Part shown: positions 8,820 through 16,304 of the stretch, one piece after another
Layout of the letters: every line of letters starts with the position of its first letter
How positions within the stretch are numbered: position 1 is the stretch's first letter
Assembly (NCBI GenBank): GCA_029553375.1
Contig: JAKPCH010000007.1
Coordinates: 1 to 49,901, forward strand
DNA length: 49,901 nucleotides
Direction of reading: 5' to 3'
From: Deltaproteobacteria bacterium
Lineage (GTDB): Bacteria; Desulfobacterota; Syntrophia; Syntrophales; UBA8958
Position numbers and translations under genes: made by a program
The notes under the pieces: model-generated
Databases searched by the model: none
Seen by the model: only the letters and a program-made list of their open reading frames with translations
Told to the model about the DNA's origin: nothing

Positions 8820-8835
8820 AGCAAGGGTCATACCA
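8820..8835 (-). promoter_or_regulatory. Sigma54 promoter of flgN-flgK-flgL-csrA-fliW
   Basis: On the minus strand the site reads TGGTATGACCCTTGCT with the invariant GG-N10-GC. It is 43 nt upstream of the flgN ATG at 8777 and rules out the longer reading of flgN. Confidence 0.8.
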
Positions 8836-8921
8836 CTTGCCCGGCTTTCAAAGGGGGACGCCGCCCCGTCCAGGCGGAAATATCTTGATAAAGATCAATA
8901 ACTTGCAAATATCGTCGGCTT

Positions 8922-8953
8922 GATAAACAAGAGGCGGCCTCAGAGAGGCCGCC
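8922..8953 (-). terminator. Terminator after flgM
   Basis: A perfect 9-bp stem with a 3-nt loop (8933-8941 with 8945-8953) lies about 40 nt after the flgM stop. On the minus strand it is followed by a T-rich but interrupted tail (TCTTGTTTATC). It separates flgM from the flgN promoter. Confidence 0.65.
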
Positions 8954-8991
8954 AGGGGGTAGGGAATTTTTTTCCTATGGACGGATACGCC

Positions 8992-9300
8992 TCAGGCGAA
9001 GAGATCCAGCAGGTTTTCGCCGACGATCTTCCGGGCCAGGTCCTCCGCCGGTACCCGGTAACGCCCCTGATCGATCCGGTCCTGCAAGGCCTGGACCTTC
9101 TCTTCCCTCACCTCGGGTCGGTCCTTCAGGGCGGCCTTGATGTCGCTGAATTCCCTCGCCTTCTCCGAGATGTCCACCCTCTCTTCCCGGAGGGCCCCGG
9201 GAGGCTGCGCCCCCTTTTCGGAGGCGGCCTTGACGGCCTCACCCCGCTGGTACTGCTGGATCACCTGCAAGAGGGAGTCCCTGCTGTCCGATACCTTCAT
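8992..9300 (-). CDS. flgM: Anti-sigma28 factor FlgM
   Basis: FlgM binds FliA in the cytoplasm and is exported when the hook is complete, freeing FliA for filament genes. The protein has 102 residues: a disordered N-terminus, the V-D-I-S-E-K-A-R-E segment (about 42-50) that starts the sigma-binding region, and a C-terminal helical part ending VGENLLDLFA. It follows flgJ by 73 nt, a gap that holds a sigma28 site, so FlgM should be FliA-controlled (negative feedback), with read-through from the flgF operon also possible. Confidence 0.92.
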   Translation of the reverse strand: MKVSDSRDSLLQVIQQYQRGEAVKAASEKGAQPPGALREERVDISEKAREFSDIKAALKDRPEVREEKVQALQDRIDQGRYRVPAEDLARKIVGENLLDLFA

Positions 9301-9336
9301 GCCTTCACCTCTTCCTCGCGGGTCCTTTCAAACCCT

Positions 9337-9364
9337 ATATCGGCACGGAGGGGAAAAAACTTTA
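9337..9364 (-). promoter_or_regulatory. Sigma28 (FliA) promoter of flgM
   Basis: Minus strand: TAAAGTTT (9357-9364), 12 nt, GCCGATAT (9337-9344). Both elements are near perfect. It lies 36 nt before the flgM ATG. Confidence 0.85.
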
Positions 9365-9373
9365 TCCCCGCCC

Positions 9374-9694
9374 CTATCTTTTCCCGCCCTGGGCCGCCAC
9401 GGTCTTGAGCAACTGCCGGTAGAGGAGCTTCTGGATCCCCAATCCGCCGTTGTGTTTCGATAACTCCTCGGCGATGTGCTGGTCAAGGAACATGTGGTAC
9501 GTGTCCGTCTTCGTCGTCTGGGGGAAGAGGCCCCCCTGGGGCACCGTCCGGCGCATCTGCTTGAGGAGCTCGTAGGTGAAGAGGGCCTCGAAATCGGCGC
9601 ACACCTTTCTGAGCTGCCTCTCCTTCTCGGGGGTGAGGTTCTTTTTTTCCCCCGGCGCCGCCGCCGGCATGGTCGCCGCCGTTATCTCCGCCAT
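9374..9694 (-). CDS. flgJ: Rod-binding protein FlgJ (N-terminal domain only)
   Basis: FlgJ caps the growing rod. The 106-residue protein carries only the rod-binding domain: CADFEALFTYELLKQMRRTVP (residues about 32-52) is the family motif, followed by F-L-D-Q-H-I-A-E-E-L-S. The C-terminal muramidase domain of enteric FlgJ is absent, as in many non-enteric bacteria, so wall cutting must be done by another protein not seen here. Its start overlaps the flgI stop by one base. Confidence 0.92.
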   Translation of the reverse strand: MAEITAATMPAAAPGEKKNLTPEKERQLRKVCADFEALFTYELLKQMRRTVPQGGLFPQTTKTDTYHMFLDQHIAEELSKHNGGLGIQKLLYRQLLKTVAAQGGKR

Positions 9695-10869
9695 CAGATG
9701 ACCCTCAGCTCCGCCTGGAGGGCCCCGGCGGCCTTGATGGTCTGGAGGATGGTGATGAGGTCCCGCGGCGAGACGCCGATGGCGTTGAGGGACTGGACCA
9801 CCTCCTGGATCGTCACCCCCTGGGGGAGGACCATCAACTGCCTCTTTTCCTCCTGGACCTTCACCGTCGTGTCCTTCGTCACCACCGTCTGGCCCCCCGG
9901 TGCCACGACGGTCCCGCTCTTTTCGTCACGGATCGCCCCCGCGCCCTGTTCCGGCGGCCGCGGCGCGAAGGGGAGGGGCTGGGAGACCTGGAGGTTCTCC
10001 TTGATGGTGATGCTCAGGTTGCCGTGGGCCACAGCCACCGTGGAGATCCTCACGTTTTCCCCCATGACGACGGTCCCCGTCTTTTCGTTCATCACCACCA
10101 CGGCCGGTATCGCCACGGGGATGTCGACGTTCTCCATCTCCGCGACGATCTCCATGATGTGGGGGAGGTAAGCCTCCTTCACGCGGACGACCACCGTCCC
10201 CGAGTCCTTGGGGAAGGCGCTGATCTGGGCGCCCATGAGGGCGTTCAGGCGGGCCGCCATGTGCCGGACCGTGGTGAAGTCGGGGTTGTAGAGGTTGACG
10301 GTGAAGGTGGGTGACTGGGCGAAATCCGTCACCACTTCCTTCTCCACCAGGGCCCCGTTGACGACGATGCCCACGTTGGTCTGGTTCTTCGTCACCGCCG
10401 CGTTGGCCCCCCCGGCGGAGAAGCCGCCGAGGAGCACCGGCCCCTGGCAGACGGCGTAGATCTCCCCGTCGGGACCCCGCAGGGGGGTCATGATCAGGGT
10501 GCCCCCCTGAAGGCTCGTGGCGTCCCCCAGGGACGAGACGGTGCAGTCGATGCGCGTGCCGTTCTTGGCGAAGGGGGGGAGGTTGGCCGTCACCATGACG
10601 GCCGCCGTGTTCTTGGCCTTGACGTTGGCGATGCGGTCCCTCATGGAGAGGCCCTGGCGGCTGAGCATATTGGCGATGGTCTCACGGGTGTACCCGTTCT
10701 TCACGTCGTCCCCCGTGCCCATGAGACCCACCGTCAGGCCGTACCCCACGAGCTGGTTCGACCTGACGCCGCCGATGCCGGCGATGTCCTTGATCCGCGC
10801 CGCCTGGACGGGCGCGGCGAGGGCGAGGATGAGGATCGCGATGACGACCGTAAGGTGTGTCCTTCTCAT
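9694..10869 (-). CDS. flgI: Flagellar P-ring protein FlgI
   Basis: FlgI forms the periplasmic P-ring around the rod. The 391-residue protein has a Sec signal peptide (MRRTHLTVVIAILILALAAP, cleavage near VQA-ARI, about residue 23) followed by the strongly conserved opening RIKDIAGIGGVRSNQLVGYG and L-M-G-T-G-D. Conserved blocks continue through N-V-A-A-V-M-V-T-A-type and G-V-S-P-R-D-L-I-T-I-L-Q near the end. Length is typical. It lies 27 nt after flgH and overlaps flgJ by one base. Confidence 0.97.
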   Translation of the reverse strand: MRRTHLTVVIAILILALAAPVQAARIKDIAGIGGVRSNQLVGYGLTVGLMGTGDDVKNGYTRETIANMLSRQGLSMRDRIANVKAKNTAAVMVTANLPPFAKNGTRIDCTVSSLGDATSLQGGTLIMTPLRGPDGEIYAVCQGPVLLGGFSAGGANAAVTKNQTNVGIVVNGALVEKEVVTDFAQSPTFTVNLYNPDFTTVRHMAARLNALMGAQISAFPKDSGTVVVRVKEAYLPHIMEIVAEMENVDIPVAIPAVVVMNEKTGTVVMGENVRISTVAVAHGNLSITIKENLQVSQPLPFAPRPPEQGAGAIRDEKSGTVVAPGGQTVVTKDTTVKVQEEKRQLMVLPQGVTIQEVVQSLNAIGVSPRDLITILQTIKAAGALQAELRVI

Positions 10870-10896
10870 GACCTTCCTCCTCTCATACCCGGGTTG

Positions 10897-11604
10897 TCAG
10901 AAGGGCCACACCCAGTCGAGGATCCGGGTCCCCCACCCGGGCCTTGACTTGTCGTCCACGACCCCCGAACCCGTGTAGATGATCCGGGCGTCGGAGATGT
11001 TCTGGGAGTAGACGTAGTTCTCCGGGGAGACGTCCTGGGGCCTGACGATGCCCGTGATGACGATGTACTGGTCCTCGGCGTTGATCGTCACCTGCTTGCG
11101 CCCCTCGACGACCATGTTGCCGTTGTCCAGGACGCGGACCACCCGGCCGGAGATCCGGGCCTGGAGTTTGTTGCCCCGGCTCGTGTCGCCCGTGCCCTTC
11201 ATGGCGTTGACGGAACTGCCCCCCGCCGAGATGGAGGTCCCGAGATTGGGGTTCTTGTTGATGAGGGAGGTGTCGATCCCGAAGAGGGCGCTGATACTGG
11301 CGTTGGTGGAGGAGGCGCGGCTCGTGTTGGTCGAGGCCTTGTTCTGGCCGTCGGAGGTCTCGTCGATGATGATGGTGATCGTGTCGTTCACGTAGCGGGC
11401 CTTGTTGTCCGCAAAGAGCATGTTGCGGTTGTTCTCGCCCACCCAGAGGGACCCCGGGGCCGGTTTGAGATAGGGGGTCGGCGAGGCCGCGGGCAGGGAC
11501 TCGTAGATCTCCTTTTTCACGGCGTGTTCGGAGGCGCAGGCCGTCACCGCCAGGACAAGACAGGGCATAAGGAGCCTAAAAATCGATGACCACATAGTTT
11601 TCAC
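10897..11604 (-). CDS. flgH: Flagellar L-ring lipoprotein FlgH
   Basis: FlgH is the outer-membrane ring subunit. The 235-residue protein has a lipoprotein signal with lipobox LAVTAC (Cys23), then the conserved P-G-S-L-W and L-F-A-D-N-K-A-R-Y-V-N-D blocks (about 50-75) and a C-terminal half with V-V-E-G-R-K-Q-V-T-I-N and I-T-G-I-V-R-P-Q-D-V. Starts are GTG at 11604 (GGGAGGG 6 nt upstream) or ATG at 11595; both leave the lipobox intact. It overlaps the end of flgA by 29 nt. Confidence 0.96.
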   Translation of the reverse strand: MKTMWSSIFRLLMPCLVLAVTACASEHAVKKEIYESLPAASPTPYLKPAPGSLWVGENNRNMLFADNKARYVNDTITIIIDETSDGQNKASTNTSRASSTNASISALFGIDTSLINKNPNLGTSISAGGSSVNAMKGTGDTSRGNKLQARISGRVVRVLDNGNMVVEGRKQVTINAEDQYIVITGIVRPQDVSPENYVYSQNISDARIIYTGSGVVDDKSRPGWGTRILDWVWPF

Positions 11605-12325
11605 CCCTGACCCTCCCGTAGATGACCCGTTGGGAGGACATGTTCTTCACCCGGACGATGGCCCCCTCGGTGCCGTCCTCCTCACAGATCCCGAGGGTGG
11701 CGATCTGAATCGGCCCCCTCTCCAGGTGGAGTCTGACGACGTTGCCCCGCTTGACGAGGACCGGTTCCCTGAGGAGATAGGTGCTGATCTCCCCCCCGGC
11801 GGGGACGTTGTTCGTGAGCCTCTTGCCCAGGACCTGGTCGAGGCTCGTCGCCGTCTTGGGATCGATCCGGCGGACCCAGCGCCTCGTCACGGTCACGTCT
11901 CCGTGGTCGAGGACCTTGTTCCGCTCGAGGGATTCCCGGGCCACGACGACGGGTCTCAGGATCTCCATGCGGGCGTGGACCGTCACGGTACGGCGGGGTC
12001 CCCGGCGGTCGCCGATACGGACCAAAAACGCCGGATCGCCCACGTACTCTCCCGTGCCGATCCTTTCCACCTCGAGGACGAGGGACCCCTCATCGATGCC
12101 GGCGGCGGGGATCTCCAAGCCGGCGAAGGTTATCCGCACCTCCTCGGGCCGCCAGGGCATGGTGTTCTTGATGTACCCCTCGACGGCCCTCTGGACCCGC
12201 GCGCCCAGGGAGACGTCCCGGCCGTGGTGGGAGAGGGGGGCGGCGGCGAGGAGATCAGCCCTTGAGATTATTAATAATACCAAGCATAGCATCAGCCGTC
12301 TGGACGGCCTTGGAATTGATCTCAT
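11576..12325 (-). CDS. flgA: P-ring assembly chaperone FlgA
   Basis: FlgA is a periplasmic chaperone for FlgI ring assembly. It has 249 residues with an N-terminal signal (M-L-C-L-V-L-L-I-I from residue 12) and a C-terminal SAF-like region: D-H-G-D-V-T-V-T-R-R-W near 140, L-G-K-R-L-T-N-N-V-P-A-G-G near 165, then V-K-R-G-N-V-V-R-L. The chosen ATG (12325) overlaps the end of flgG by 71 nt. The ATG at 12292 would shorten the overlap to 38 nt and still keep the signal core, so the exact start is uncertain. Confidence 0.9.
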   Translation of the reverse strand: MRSIPRPSRRLMLCLVLLIISRADLLAAAPLSHHGRDVSLGARVQRAVEGYIKNTMPWRPEEVRITFAGLEIPAAGIDEGSLVLEVERIGTGEYVGDPAFLVRIGDRRGPRRTVTVHARMEILRPVVVARESLERNKVLDHGDVTVTRRWVRRIDPKTATSLDQVLGKRLTNNVPAGGEISTYLLREPVLVKRGNVVRLHLERGPIQIATLGICEEDGTEGAIVRVKNMSSQRVIYGRVRGENYVVIDF

Positions 12326-13040
12326 AGTTTCTCTGCCCCACGATCATCTTGACCATCTCGTCGATGACGTTGACGTTCGACATCTCGAGGAAATATTGGC
12401 TTATCGTGCCCCGCCCGTCCACGCCGGGGTTGCCGACGATGGGTTCGCCCGAGGCGTCCGTCTTGTCGAAGAGGTTCCTCCCGATGCTGGTGAGACCTGC
12501 GGGGTTGACGAAGCGGGCGAGCTGGATCTGCCCCACCTGGGAGACGGTGCCCTGCTGGTCCGTCACGGAGACGGAGCCGGTCTTGTCGATGGTGATGACG
12601 ACGGTGTTGGAGGGGATGTTGATGGTCGGTGTGAGGAGGAGCCCCTCGCTGTTGACGATGTTGCCGTCCTTGTTCATCTTGAAGTTCCCCGCCCGGGTGT
12701 AGAGGGTCTTGCCGGCGCCGTCGTCGATCTGGAAGAAACCGTCCCCCTCGATGGCCAGATCGAGGCTGTTGCCCGTCTGGACGTAGTCTCCCTGGGTAAA
12801 GATCTTCTGGGTGGAGATGGCCTTGACGCCCATCCCCAGCTCAATGCCCGCGGGGAGCTGGATGCCCGTGGACGACGTGGAACCCGCCTTGGTGAGGACC
12901 TGGTACATCAGGTCCTGGAAATTCGCCCGGGACTTCTTGAAGCCCACGGTGTTGATGTTCGCCAGGTTGTTGGCGATGACGTCCTGCTCGATCTGCTGGC
13001 CCGTCATGCCCGTGGCGGCGGTGAATAGGGATCTGATCAT
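12255..13040 (-). CDS. flgG: Distal rod protein FlgG
   Basis: FlgG forms the distal rod, the drive shaft through the rings. The 261-residue length is typical. The N-terminus has the rod/hook motif ANNLANINTVGFKKSRANF (about residues 23-41); the centre has L-A-I-E-G-D-G-F-F-Q-I; the C-terminus has L-E-M-S-N-V-N-V-I-D-E-M-V and Q-R-N-Y-E-I-N-S-K-A-V-Q-T-A-D. It follows flgF by 21 nt with a clear GGAGG ribosome site. Confidence 0.97.
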   Translation of the reverse strand: MIRSLFTAATGMTGQQIEQDVIANNLANINTVGFKKSRANFQDLMYQVLTKAGSTSSTGIQLPAGIELGMGVKAISTQKIFTQGDYVQTGNSLDLAIEGDGFFQIDDGAGKTLYTRAGNFKMNKDGNIVNSEGLLLTPTINIPSNTVVITIDKTGSVSVTDQQGTVSQVGQIQLARFVNPAGLTSIGRNLFDKTDASGEPIVGNPGVDGRGTISQYFLEMSNVNVIDEMVKMIVGQRNYEINSKAVQTADAMLGIINNLKG

Positions 13041-13061
13041 CTCTTCCTCCTAATGATAGGA

Positions 13062-13751
13062 TCAGGCGAGCCTGCCGACGCGGCCGGTCGATTGCTTGTC
13101 CTCGTTGTCGATGGTCTGGATCAGTTTCTGGTAGGCCTCTACGGTTCTATGGACGTCGATCATGTTCACCATCTCCTTCAGGACGCTGACGTTCGAGGCC
13201 TCGAGGAAACCGCTTTTAATGACGGGTTCCCTGACCTCCTCCCCCTGCTGGTTCGTCTCGAAGTAACCGGAGGCGTTCCTGGTCAGGAGGCGCTGGTCCT
13301 TGAAGCGGACGACGGACAGTTTCCCCACGGCGGCGCCGTCCACGAGGACCGTCCCGTCCCGGTCAAAACCGACCACCCCCCCGGTGATCTGAATCGGCCC
13401 CCCCGTCCCCCGGACCCTCTCGCCCGCCTGGGTGACGAGGTAACCATCCCGGTCGAGGGTGAAATCGCCCCGCCGGGTGTAGGCCAAGCCGTTGGCCTGC
13501 TGGATGACGAAAAACCCCTCCCCCTCGATGGCGAGATCAAAGCGGTTGCCCGTCGTCTGGAGGGCCCCCGGGCGAAAATCCGTCACCCGCTCCTCCTTGA
13601 CCCCTTCCGTCCCCCCCTCGCCGCCGGTGACGAGGAGGTACTCCTGTTTGAAACCCGGCGTCTGGGCGTTGGCCAGGTTGGCCGTCACCATGTCCAGGCG
13701 CCTCAGGGCGAGGTCACAGGCACGGGCGATCTCCTGAACGTCGTAGGCCAT
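13062..13751 (-). CDS. flgF: Proximal rod protein FlgF
   Basis: FlgF is a rod subunit between the proximal FlgB/FlgC rod and FlgG. The 229-residue protein has M-V-T-A-N-L-A-N-A-Q-T-P-G-F-K near residue 21, L-A-I-E-G-E-G-F-F-V-I in the middle and the C-terminal helix with N-V-S-V-L-K-E-M-V. The ATG at 13751 is chosen: AGGGG lies about 8 nt upstream, and an upstream frame opening at 13799 begins within the sigma54 promoter. First gene of flgF-flgG-flgA-flgH-flgI-flgJ. Confidence 0.93.
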   Translation of the reverse strand: MAYDVQEIARACDLALRRLDMVTANLANAQTPGFKQEYLLVTGGEGGTEGVKEERVTDFRPGALQTTGNRFDLAIEGEGFFVIQQANGLAYTRRGDFTLDRDGYLVTQAGERVRGTGGPIQITGGVVGFDRDGTVLVDGAAVGKLSVVRFKDQRLLTRNASGYFETNQQGEEVREPVIKSGFLEASNVSVLKEMVNMIDVHRTVEAYQKLIQTIDNEDKQSTGRVGRLA

Positions 13752-13782
13752 TGCACACCCCTTTTCGTTTAACCTGAGTTTT

Positions 13783-13798
13783 TGCAATAGGTATGCCA
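13783..13798 (-). promoter_or_regulatory. Sigma54 promoter of the flgF rod/ring operon
   Basis: Minus strand TGGCATACCTATTGCA with exact GG-N10-GC, 32 nt before the flgF ATG. Confidence 0.82.
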
Positions 13799-13957
13799 CG
13801 TCTCCATCTCTCCGACGGGGAGGGCGTGGCCTCCTGGAGGATGTAACCTATAGATTCTACTGGTTTTGCCCTGCCTGTCGGGGGCTTCGTTGGCTGGTCA
13901 TACAGGGGCGTCGTGAAGGGCTATGGGAGGGGGGAAATCTTTTCCCACCGTATGGTG

Positions 13958-14260
13958 TCAATCCGTTGACGAATGGGGGCGTCTCTTCTCGTTCAGACGG
14001 TAGACGAACGCCAAGATCTCGGCGACGGCCCGGTAGACCTTGGGAGGTATCTCCTCGTCCAGGTCGAGGCGGTAGAGGATCTGGACCAGGTGGGGGTCTT
14101 CCTTGATGGGGATGTCGTGCTTCTTCGCCAGGGCGATGATCTTTTCCGCGATGAACCCCCGCCCCTTGGCCGTGACCTTGGGGGCCCGGTCCTTCCCGGG
14201 GTCGTAGCGGAGGGCGGCGGCGAGGGGAGGCCGTTTCTCCCTTTTCCCCGTCTCAGGCAT
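13958..14260 (-). CDS. FlhB C-terminal-domain-like protein
   Basis: A 100-residue stand-alone protein resembling the cytoplasmic tail of FlhB. A-A-A-L-R-Y-D matches the segment after NPTH in FlhB, and [20 protein letters not shown] and [16 protein letters not shown] match the rest. The NPTH autocleavage site itself is missing. Such proteins (FhlB/YlqH) occur in many flagellar loci and may substitute for the released FlhB tail in export switching. Its start overlaps the fliK-like stop. Last of a four-gene tail behind a sigma28 site. Confidence 0.9.
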   Translation of the reverse strand: MPETGKREKRPPLAAALRYDPGKDRAPKVTAKGRGFIAEKIIALAKKHDIPIKEDPHLVQILYRLDLDEEIPPKVYRAVAEILAFVYRLNEKRRPHSSTD

Positions 14261-15395
14261 AGAGGCTCATGGCGGGGCCGCGGTTGATCACGTGTCCCTC
14301 GGCGTATTCACGGCGGCGTTGACCGAGGCGGGTGTCGACGGCGAGTTGGACCTCCCGGGCCTCGAGGCCCGCCGCCTCCAAGCCCCCCCGGAGTTCCGTC
14401 AGGAAGGGGGCGATGAAGGCCCCCGCCTCCTCGTCGCCGCAGGTGAGGCGGCAGCTGAGGGAGTCGCCCCTCATGGTCACCTCCGCCATGATCTCCCCCA
14501 GGTTGTCCATGTCGAGGAAAAGGACGAAGCGGTAGGAACCGTCTGTCTCCCCCTCCCTGTTCCCGCCTTCCCCCTCGACGTAGAGCTCCTGGAGGCGGAC
14601 GCCCCCGGGGAAGGCGGCGGGCAGGAAGAGGAGGTAAGGGCTGCCCCCTTCCCTGGCCAAGACGTTTATGACCTGCTGGGTCTCGATGGCCGAGAGGGAG
14701 GAGTTGAGGATTCCGAGGAGGTCCGCCGTCCCCTTTCCTTCGGCCGCGCCTTCCGCCCCCCGGGCCGCTGAGTCTCCCAGGGCCCGTTCCAGGCGGGCTA
14801 TCATGCCCTTCAGGCCCTCGTATCGTTTTAAGTTCCTGAGGTCTTTTTGGTTTTCGAGGGCGAGAAAGAGCCCCCTCTCCAGGAGGAGACCCAGATGGCG
14901 GGCGAAATCCTCGACGAGGGATCCCGCGTCGGGACCCTGGGGGCTCAGGACGAGGGAGTTGAGGAGGTCCCGGGCCCTCCCGGCCAGGTCGGCGACCTCC
15001 GGCGGCCAGGCCGTCGCCTCTTCGGCCGTCAGGGCCTGGGGAAGGAGGGCGAAGAGGTCCCGCAGGGCCTGGGGGGCCATGCGGTGGAGGAGAAGGTGGC
15101 GGCTCGCCGTCGCTGCCTCGGGGTAAGCGTCCCGGACGACCTGGAGGACCGTCTGGGCCCCCGTTTCGGTCACCCGCAAAAGGAGTTTATCCCCCGCCCC
15201 TAAGGAGAGGTCCGTCTGGGCCGTCAGGGGGTGGTTGCCGATGCGGATCAGGACCCGGCCGCCCCCCAGGTCCTCCATGACGAGACCTTCCACGAGGGCG
15301 CCCCGGACGAAGAGGGCCCCCTGGCGCTCCGGCGTGTCCGTCGTGATTCGGAAGATCCCGGGTACGGGGCTGGGGGGTGTGAGGGGGGTGATCAT
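14253..15395 (-). CDS. Second FliK-like hook-length-control-domain protein
   Basis: A 380-residue protein, distinct from the large FliK at 32859. The C-terminal ~110 residues match the Flg_hook domain that touches Flh[23 protein letters not shown], then [13 protein letters not shown]. The N-terminal part has a small beta domain ([21 protein letters not shown]) and a helical middle. It lacks the Pro/Thr-rich ruler of FliK. Adjacent to the FlhB-tail protein, it may form a partner pair acting late (inference). It overlaps the next gene by 4-8 nt on both sides. Confidence 0.8.
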   Translation of the reverse strand: MITPLTPPSPVPGIFRITTDTPERQGALFVRGALVEGLVMEDLGGGRVLIRIGNHPLTAQTDLSLGAGDKLLLRVTETGAQTVLQVVRDAYPEAATASRHLLLHRMAPQALRDLFALLPQALTAEEATAWPPEVADLAGRARDLLNSLVLSPQGPDAGSLVEDFARHLGLLLERGLFLALENQKDLRNLKRYEGLKGMIARLERALGDSAARGAEGAAEGKGTADLLGILNSSLSAIETQQVINVLAREGGSPYLLFLPAAFPGGVRLQELYVEGEGGNREGETDGSYRFVLFLDMDNLGEIMAEVTMRGDSLSCRLTCGDEEAGAFIAPFLTELRGGLEAAGLEAREVQLAVDTRLGQRRREYAEGHVINRGPAMSLYA

Positions 15396-15871
15396 GACCC
15401 TTCTTTAGTATCCCCTCCCTGGCGGAGGCGGGTGATGAGCTCCACCTCCCCCGCCGTCAGGCCGAGGCGGCCGGCTATCTCCTGGCTCGATAGTCCCGCG
15501 GCACGGAGCCTCAGGACCTCCCCATAGGCGTCCTCCGCAGGGGGAAAAGGACGATCCGGCTTTTCGTCGAGGCGCCTCAGGAGGTCCTCGGCCCTCTCGA
15601 CGAGGTCCCTGAGGCGCCGCTCCTTCTCGTCAAGGGAAAAGGCGAGGGATTTCAAAGTTTTGCGTCCCTCTTCCAGGGACTCGACAAACTGGGTGCTAAG
15701 CCTCTGGGACTCGTTGACGAGGTCCCTCAGGGCGGTAACCTCCTCCTTCGCGACGGAGGGGGTCCGGTCTCTCTTTGCCGAACGGCCGACGTACCAGAAG
15801 AAGGCCCCGATCAGAACCAACAGGGCCACGTCGAGGACGAGCTGGATGATGAGGAGGTTATGGATGGTCAT
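15392..15871 (-). CDS. Membrane-anchored coiled-coil/HTH protein (DUF2802- or SwrB-like)
   Basis: A 159-residue protein with three visible parts: an N-terminal membrane helix (about residues 5-28, LLIIQLVLDVALLVLIGAFF), a charged coiled coil (40-105) and a C-terminal helix-turn-helix-like domain (L-R-A-A-G-L-S-S-Q-E-I-A-G-R-L-G-L-T, about 125-143). The same architecture is known for SwrB, which activates export-apparatus assembly in Bacillus and sits at the end of its fla/che operon, and for DUF2802 proteins. Function here is unproven. The start is one base from the previous stop; the end overlaps the fliK-like gene. Confidence 0.7.
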   Translation of the reverse strand: MTIHNLLIIQLVLDVALLVLIGAFFWYVGRSAKRDRTPSVAKEEVTALRDLVNESQRLSTQFVESLEEGRKTLKSLAFSLDEKERRLRDLVERAEDLLRRLDEKPDRPFPPAEDAYGEVLRLRAAGLSSQEIAGRLGLTAGEVELITRLRQGGDTKEGS

Positions 15872-15872
15872 C

Positions 15873-16196
15873 TCAGGCCTTGATGTCGATATGGACCTTA
15901 CCCTTCTCCCCCGGGGCGGTCGCCGCCGGCGATCCCTCCGGCGCAGGTTGAGGGTTGTCGCCGCCTTCCCGGCGCCCCTTCCTGCCTCTCCCCTCCCGTT
16001 CCTCCTCTTCCCGGAGGCGGAGGAGTTCCGCTTCGTCCGTGTCCCGCACCCGTTCCTTCTGGCGTTTCCTCTCCTCGTTCAGTTGCAGGGCGAAGTGCCG
16101 CTGCTGCATGTCCGGGTGCTGCTGCTGGACCTGCTGGATCTTCTCCGCCACGTGGATCTGGGCGATGGATTGCTGAAGATCGACGGGCTTCAACAT
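15873..16196 (-). CDS. Unrecognised charged helical protein in flagellar locus
   Basis: A 107-residue soluble protein of no family I can name. Residues 1-40 are Gln/Val-rich and helical (MLKPVDLQQSIAQIHVAEK, then Q-Q-Q-H-P-D-M-Q-Q-R). Residues 40-75 are strongly charged with Glu/Arg repeats. A disordered Gly/Pro linker leads to a short ending V-H-I-D-I-K-A. No membrane segment. The even codon use and tight coupling (1 nt) to the next gene suggest it is real. First gene after a sigma28-like site, so it may be a late flagellar protein. Confidence 0.65.
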   Translation of the reverse strand: MLKPVDLQQSIAQIHVAEKIQQVQQQHPDMQQRHFALQLNEERKRQKERVRDTDEAELLRLREEEEREGRGRKGRREGGDNPQPAPEGSPAATAPGEKGKVHIDIKA

Positions 16197-16276
16197 CGCC
16201 CCCCACCTCCCGGCGGACCCCTTTTCCCGTATCTTGCCCCTTTCCTACCCATGTGGCGACCATCCCTTCGTAGGGG

Positions 16277-16304
16277 CCTTCGGCCCCGGCGGGAAAAAAC
16301 TTTA
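16277..16304 (-). promoter_or_regulatory. Sigma28-like promoter before the four-gene tail
   Basis: Minus strand TAAAGTTT (16297-16304) overlaps the stop region of the kinase-like gene, then 12 nt, then GCCGAAGG (16277-16284). The -35 is perfect; the -10 deviates at two places. A perfect GGGGCC/GGCCCC hairpin (16273-16287) overlaps the -10. Predicted leader about 70 nt to the gene at 16196. Confidence 0.6.

Noticed and set aside
8778-8831. Longer flgN start at 8831
   Set aside because: It lies inside the sigma54 promoter 8820-8835 and has no ribosome site.
13752-13799. Longer flgF start at 13799
   Set aside because: It would begin 1 nt upstream of the -24 element of the sigma54 promoter.
13840-13890. 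Stretch on the minus strand with AGGGCAAAACC, resembling part of a c-di-GMP-I riboswitch
   Set aside because: The GNAA tetraloop stem, the GGGACGCAAAGCC block and the second arm are missing, and it lies upstream of a sigma54 promoter, so it would not be in the flgF transcript.
13932-13946. GGGAAA/TTTCCC hairpin after the FlhB-tail gene
   Set aside because: Only six pairs and no T-run; the true end of the long operon is not visible.
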